NCBI GenBank assembly: GCA_900318065.1
Contig: ONIY01000035.1
Coordinates: 1 to 54,250, forward strand
Direction: 5' to 3'
Origin: an uncultured Prevotellaceae bacterium
GTDB lineage: Bacteria > Bacteroidota > Bacteroidia > Bacteroidales > Muribaculaceae
Length of the DNA: 54,250 bases
Shown here piece after piece: positions 51,137-54,250 of this stretch. Made by a program: the position numbers and the translations under genes. Every line of letters begins with the position of its first letter. Position 1 is the first letter of the stretch. Below the pieces are notes generated by a model that was not told where the DNA came from, did not search any database, and saw only the letters and a list, made by a program, of their open reading frames with translations.

Positions 51137-52258
51137 TTAGTCAAGCACCTTAGAGAAACGCACCTGGCTCTTGTAGACGGGGAACTTGAACGCAAGAATC
51201 ACCCCGCTCTCGAAGGTCACATAAACATCGTCGGCAATAGGCTCCAGCGTAGCATCAAACCACAGCCCGGTAAAGTTGTCGGTGAAAATCGTCTTCGTCA
51301 TCTGAGCCTTCTTCATGCCCTCGTGCCACTGCGACTTCTTGACCTGTGCCCCATCGACATAGATCACGTCGTAGCCAGTGGGGGTCTCCACCAGGGCAAT
51401 CGTGTAGCGCCCGCCCAGTTTGAGCCATGTGTCCTCCATGTCGCGGTCGAGATATATCCAGTAGCCCTCATAGGGATTCTTAGACTGTGCAAAGTGGCGG
51501 TCGAGCGCCTCGCGCGTCCATTGCGTCTCGAGCGACTGAGCAACGGGTCTCTCCACCTCATCAACAGTGAGCACCGCCCGCTCGATAGATATCAACGCCC
51601 CAGGCCCCACATAGTATCCCACCTTGACCTGTGGCGAGCCGGTGGTGAGTTGCTTGTCGGCCTGAGTAAACTCATAGCTCATCACCTCATTGAGCGACTT
51701 CTTGCCTGCCAGTACCTTCACCCTGCCGCCTTCGACCAGTACACCCATGTAGTTGTAACCGTCGTCGAGGTCCACATCCTTATCAAGCGTTACCTGCTTA
51801 ACCACTTGCCTGGTGCCCTTGGAGACCCTGACAAGACAAATTGTCATGCTGCGGTGGTCGACTGCCTCGTCATAGAGATTTGAGTTAGAACAGCTTGCCG
51901 TGACCATCCAGTAGTTTGTCCCGACAAGGTTGAAGACGATGCCACACTCGGGTGATGAGACCGACTTGCTCACCCCACAAGTGCCATGCACCTTATAGGA
52001 CTTGCCCTCCTTGTTGTGCAGATTGGCCAGTCGCATATAGAACTTATAGTCCACAAAATTGTCGATGGCGTTCTCGCTTGTGACGAGACCATCGCTGGTA
52101 GACTTGTTCTCCAGTTGCAGGAAGTCGCCATTGATCGAGGCTTGGTGATTGCGGTTAAGCCCCTCAAAATTGTTATATCGAGTGTCGTAGAAAGTGCGCG
52201 CCCCGGCATTGAGGGCACAACACATCACGACCAGAGTGAAAATCAGTTTTTTCATCAT
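51137..52258 (-). CDS. exported protein of unknown function
   Basis: A 373-aa protein with a signal peptide (MMKKLIFTLVVMCCALNAGA); either of the first two ATGs could start it. The mature part reads as two beta-rich domains: a lectin/glucanase-like jelly roll early on (FYDTRYNNFEG, then CGIVFNLVGTNYWMVTAS), and a C-terminal part with GGRYTIALVETPTGYDVIYV. No catalytic motif is recognised. It is transcribed divergently from the LysE-type exporter, with a TATTTTTG box at 52288-52281. Confidence 0.7.
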   Translation of the reverse strand: MMKKLIFTLVVMCCALNAGARTFYDTRYNNFEGLNRNHQASINGDFLQLENKSTSDGLVTSENAIDNFVDYKFYMRLANLHNKEGKSYKVHGTCGVSKSVSSPECGIVFNLVGTNYWMVTASCSNSNLYDEAVDHRSMTICLVRVSKGTRQVVKQVTLDKDVDLDDGYNYMGVLVEGGRVKVLAGKKSLNEVMSYEFTQADKQLTTGSPQVKVGYYVGPGALISIERAVLTVDEVERPVAQSLETQWTREALDRHFAQSKNPYEGYWIYLDRDMEDTWLKLGGRYTIALVETPTGYDVIYVDGAQVKKSQWHEGMKKAQMTKTIFTDNFTGLWFDATLEPIADDVYVTFESGVILAFKFPVYKSQVRFSKVLD

Positions 52259-52280
52259 TCATTACTTATATTTTTCACCT

Positions 52281-52370
52281 CAAAAATACTCCATTTAGCG
52301 CAAAGAAAAAAATAAAAGCAATGTTTTTTGCTGAAAATTACTTAATTTTTCAATAAAATATGTAACTTTG
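52281..52370. promoter_or_regulatory. divergent promoter region
   Basis: A minus-strand TATTTTTG (52288-52281) serves the exported-protein gene, and a plus-strand TAACTTTG (52363-52370) lies 15 bp before the exporter gene. Both match TAnnTTTG; the -33 elements are weak. Confidence 0.5.
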
Positions 52371-52385
52371 TAGCTGTTTTCAAAA

Positions 52386-53033
52386 ATGGGCACAATAATA
52401 TCCATAATAATAGGCTGCTTGTCGGTGGGAGTTATCCTATCGGCTCCCATGGGTCCCATAGGTGTGCTGGTAATCCAGCGCACTATGGAGAAAGGCAGGA
52501 AATCAGGACTTTACACAGGGCTTGGTGCTGCTGTGTCAGACCTGTTTTACTGCTTGCTAGCGGGTCTTGGCCTATCGTTTGTGACCGATTTCATCACCCA
52601 CAACCAGGAGTTGTTCCAGATAGGTGGCAGCATCATCCTCATTGTCTTTGCCCTGTTCATGATATTGCGCAATCCCATCAAGCGCCCCAAGCACGACGAT
52701 GAGGTGAAGATCAACTACACCCACGATGCCACCACAGGCTTCTTCCTCACCCTGTCTAATCCGCTGATTATCTTCCTTATCTTCCCGCTGTTTGCCCGTT
52801 TTGGTTTCCCGTCGTCGGAGTTCAAGTTCTACCACTATATCATTGGCTACGTGTTCATTGTGGCTGGCGCGTTGCTGTGGTGGACCACAATCACCTACGT
52901 CGTCGACAAACTTCGAGCCAAGTTCAACATCAACAGTATGTGGCTCATCAACAAGATAATGGGTAGCATCATCATGATACTCGCCATCTATGGCCTGATT
53001 TCAGGGATACTACAATACTTTGCGCTCATCTAA
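52386..53033 (+). CDS. LysE/RhtB-family exporter
   Basis: A 215-aa inner-membrane protein with six hydrophobic segments. The N-terminal motif SAPMGPIGVLVIQRTMEKG (about residues 19-37) and the mid-sequence FFLTLSNPLIIFLIF are typical of LysE/RhtB amino-acid or metabolite exporters. Substrate unknown. The next gene starts 2 bp after the stop, so the two form an operon. Confidence 0.88.
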   Translation: MGTIISIIIGCLSVGVILSAPMGPIGVLVIQRTMEKGRKSGLYTGLGAAVSDLFYCLLAGLGLSFVTDFITHNQELFQIGGSIILIVFALFMILRNPIKRPKHDDEVKINYTHDATTGFFLTLSNPLIIFLIFPLFARFGFPSSEFKFYHYIIGYVFIVAGALLWWTTITYVVDKLRAKFNINSMWLINKIMGSIIMILAIYGLISGILQYFALI

Positions 53034-53035
53034 GG

Positions 53036-53785
53036 ATGGAAAAGGAACTGCACGTTATCTCCTTGCCTCAACTCGACAAAATGCCCCTGCAAGACGTGGG
53101 GCAGTATCTTGATGCCAATGTAGAGCATCAGGTAATAGACTCGGTGAACTGGCAAGAGAGTTTCCCCTACAAGCCCTACACAACATTTGTCGTGGCAGTG
53201 TCACGCTCGCGGCTCTATGTCTTCTTCTCGGTGATAAGCAAGGACCTGCGCGCCGTGAACACCACCGACCTGAGCCCCGTTGCCGACGACAGCTGCGTGG
53301 AGTTCTTTATGCAGGTGCCAGGAAACAATGAATACTGGAACTTTGAGTTCAACTGCATAGGCACCCTCAACGGCAGCCATCGCGTGCAGCGCGACAAGCC
53401 CACACGGCTCACTCCCGAAGAGCTGACCTCGGTAAAGCGTTATGCCTCGTGCGGCAGCGAGCCTATCAACGAGCAAGACGGCACCTATTGCTGGGACTTG
53501 ACAGTGTCGATTCCGTTATCGCTCGTGGGCTTGGATGGAGAGGCGCTACCAGAGTTTATCAAGGGCAATTTCTACAAATGCTCGGGCAAGTCCAGGCATC
53601 GCCATTATGTGTCGTGGAATCCTATCGACGATGACAAGCCCAATTTCCACCGTCCCGACTGCTTTGGCAAGATATGGTTCAAGCAGCCCGAACCCGAGCA
53701 ACCCATTGCTGCACCACAAGCACAACACACAGCGAGGCCTAAAGGATTCTTTCAAAGGATCTTAAGCAAGCTTTTCAAGAGATAG
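53036..53785 (+). CDS. carbohydrate-binding family 9-like protein
   Basis: A 249-aa protein with a CBM9-like beta-sandwich (VIDSVNWQ, FVVAVSRSRLYVFFSV, CVEFFMQVPGNNEYWNFEFN), the pattern annotated as CBM9-like in Bacteroidetes. It has no signal peptide, so it would be cytoplasmic, which is odd for a sugar-binding module. A proline/glutamine/alanine linker (PEPEQPIAAPQAQ) leads to a basic C-terminal tail (FFQRILSKLFKR) that could sit on a membrane. It is coupled to the LysE-type exporter gene. Confidence 0.75.
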   Translation: MEKELHVISLPQLDKMPLQDVGQYLDANVEHQVIDSVNWQESFPYKPYTTFVVAVSRSRLYVFFSVISKDLRAVNTTDLSPVADDSCVEFFMQVPGNNEYWNFEFNCIGTLNGSHRVQRDKPTRLTPEELTSVKRYASCGSEPINEQDGTYCWDLTVSIPLSLVGLDGEALPEFIKGNFYKCSGKSRHRHYVSWNPIDDDKPNFHRPDCFGKIWFKQPEPEQPIAAPQAQHTARPKGFFQRILSKLFKR

Positions 53786-53940
53786 ACGGGGAAGAAATGT
53801 AACATAAGAACATTGAAAATCTAAACTAGAAGGTCATGGATAGAATGAGCCTGGACCTTGCGCATAAGCAACACAAAACGACAAGATTAATGCCCAAAGT
53901 ATAATAATCTTAATAGTTGCAACATTATCGAGTGAATCAA

Positions 53941-54250
53941 TCAGTTCTTTGTAATCTTTCTCACGGCGTGGATGAGTTCACCGCTGCTGGTGACACCCTC
54001 CACTGTGATGGTGTAACTGGTGCTGGCGGCATCGTTGGTGTAGAAGTTGAAACGGGCCTGCTTGTTGCTGCCAATTGTGATGCTTGGATTCCAGTAAAGA
54101 GTCTCGCGCAGGTCGGTGCCTTCGCCCATGCCGTTGTTACCAGTGTCGTAGCGTGGAGCATAGAACTCGGCAGCCCGCTGATAGCCAAGTGGTAAAAACT
54201 TCTTAATAGTATAATTTCTCTTACTGAATCCTTCCTCTGTGCCATTTTTT
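53941..54250 (-). CDS. C-terminal part of a large secreted protein (truncated by the window edge)
   Basis: The frame is open to the window end, so only the last 102 or so residues are seen; the start lies beyond 54250. The sequence includes LPLGYQRAAEFYAPRYD, a DLRETLYWNP motif and FNFYTNDAASTSYTITVEG, which resemble the C-terminal segments of large Bacteroidetes outer-membrane or alpha-2-macroglobulin-like proteins with a carboxypeptidase-regulatory or plug domain. The identity of the full protein cannot be decided. Between 53786 and 53940 no gene or clear terminator was found. Confidence 0.65.
   Translation of the reverse strand, partial: KNGTEEGFSKRNYTIKKFLPLGYQRAAEFYAPRYDTGNNGMGEGTDLRETLYWNPSITIGSNKQARFNFYTNDAASTSYTITVEGVTSSGELIHAVRKITKN

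Overview
The window comes from a Bacteroidales genome, probably Muribaculaceae, Prevotellaceae or a relative; the genus cannot be fixed from sequence alone. The reasons are recurrent promoters of the Bacteroidetes type (TTTG, about 19-20 bp, TAnnTTTG), starts with AT-rich leaders and no Shine-Dalgarno, the folP-cdaA pair, a sodium-pumping methylmalonyl-CoA decarboxylase operon, a type IX secretion plug protein, BspA-like LRR proteins and DUF1703 ATPases. Core genes are close to 50% GC. Accessory stretches (about 11.1-13.6 kb and 36.9-45.6 kb) are visibly AT-rich.

Layout. 0-4.8 kb is a minus-strand operon: tatA, tatC, an NSS-family sodium symporter, folP, cdaA (c-di-AMP synthase) and a DUF3109 protein. 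4.8-9.1 kb holds fabD, a Ca2+/Na+ exchanger, a type IX plug gene broken by an exact 62-bp tandem duplication, and a free-methionine-R-sulfoxide reductase. 9.1-13.6 kb is accessory: a 45-codon ORF with its own promoter, an AAA/DUF234 ATPase, a strong candidate structured RNA of about 270 nt, a DUF2971 protein and an LRR protein. 13.8-26.6 kb is a minus-strand housekeeping block: nfnB/nfnA, a two-parvulin PPIase, recQ, clpX, clpP, tig and dnaK. 26.8-31.3 kb has twin AAA-ATPase/DUF1703 genes and an exported protein.

31.4-36.4 kb is the propionate-pathway operon: methylmalonyl-CoA epimerase, decarboxylase alpha subunit, an OadG subunit with an N-terminal lamin-tail-like domain, a biotin carrier and the beta-subunit Na+ pump. 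36.4-39.9 kb is an accessory signalling cluster. A small antitoxin-like gene, a zeta-toxin-like kinase and a membrane Ser/Thr kinase form one operon; next to it are a secreted protein and a candidate DNA-binding regulator whose promoter is covered by a perfect inverted repeat. A 27-bp element with two TGAACA sites one helical turn apart lies upstream of both the regulator and the toxin operon.

39.9-45.5 kb is an AT-rich cassette with a P-loop protein, a 1011-aa LRR protein carrying a recent 3 x 72-bp expansion, and a DUF3298-like protein. 45.6-54.2 kb returns to ordinary genes: DUF445, a LuxR-type regulator with a hemerythrin-like partner (flanked by palindromic elements), 5-formyl-THF cyclo-ligase, a C-terminal processing protease, dCMP deaminase, a LysE-type exporter, a CBM9-like protein and the 3' end of a large secreted protein. 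No rRNA, tRNA, CRISPR array or intact transposase was seen.

The most unusual observations are the candidate RNA with three interleaved complementary segments (10.8-11.1 kb), the antitoxin/zeta/Ser-Thr-kinase cluster with its shared cis-element, and several intergenic tracts of 7- or 8-bp tandem repeats, some of which run directly up to start codons inside operons.
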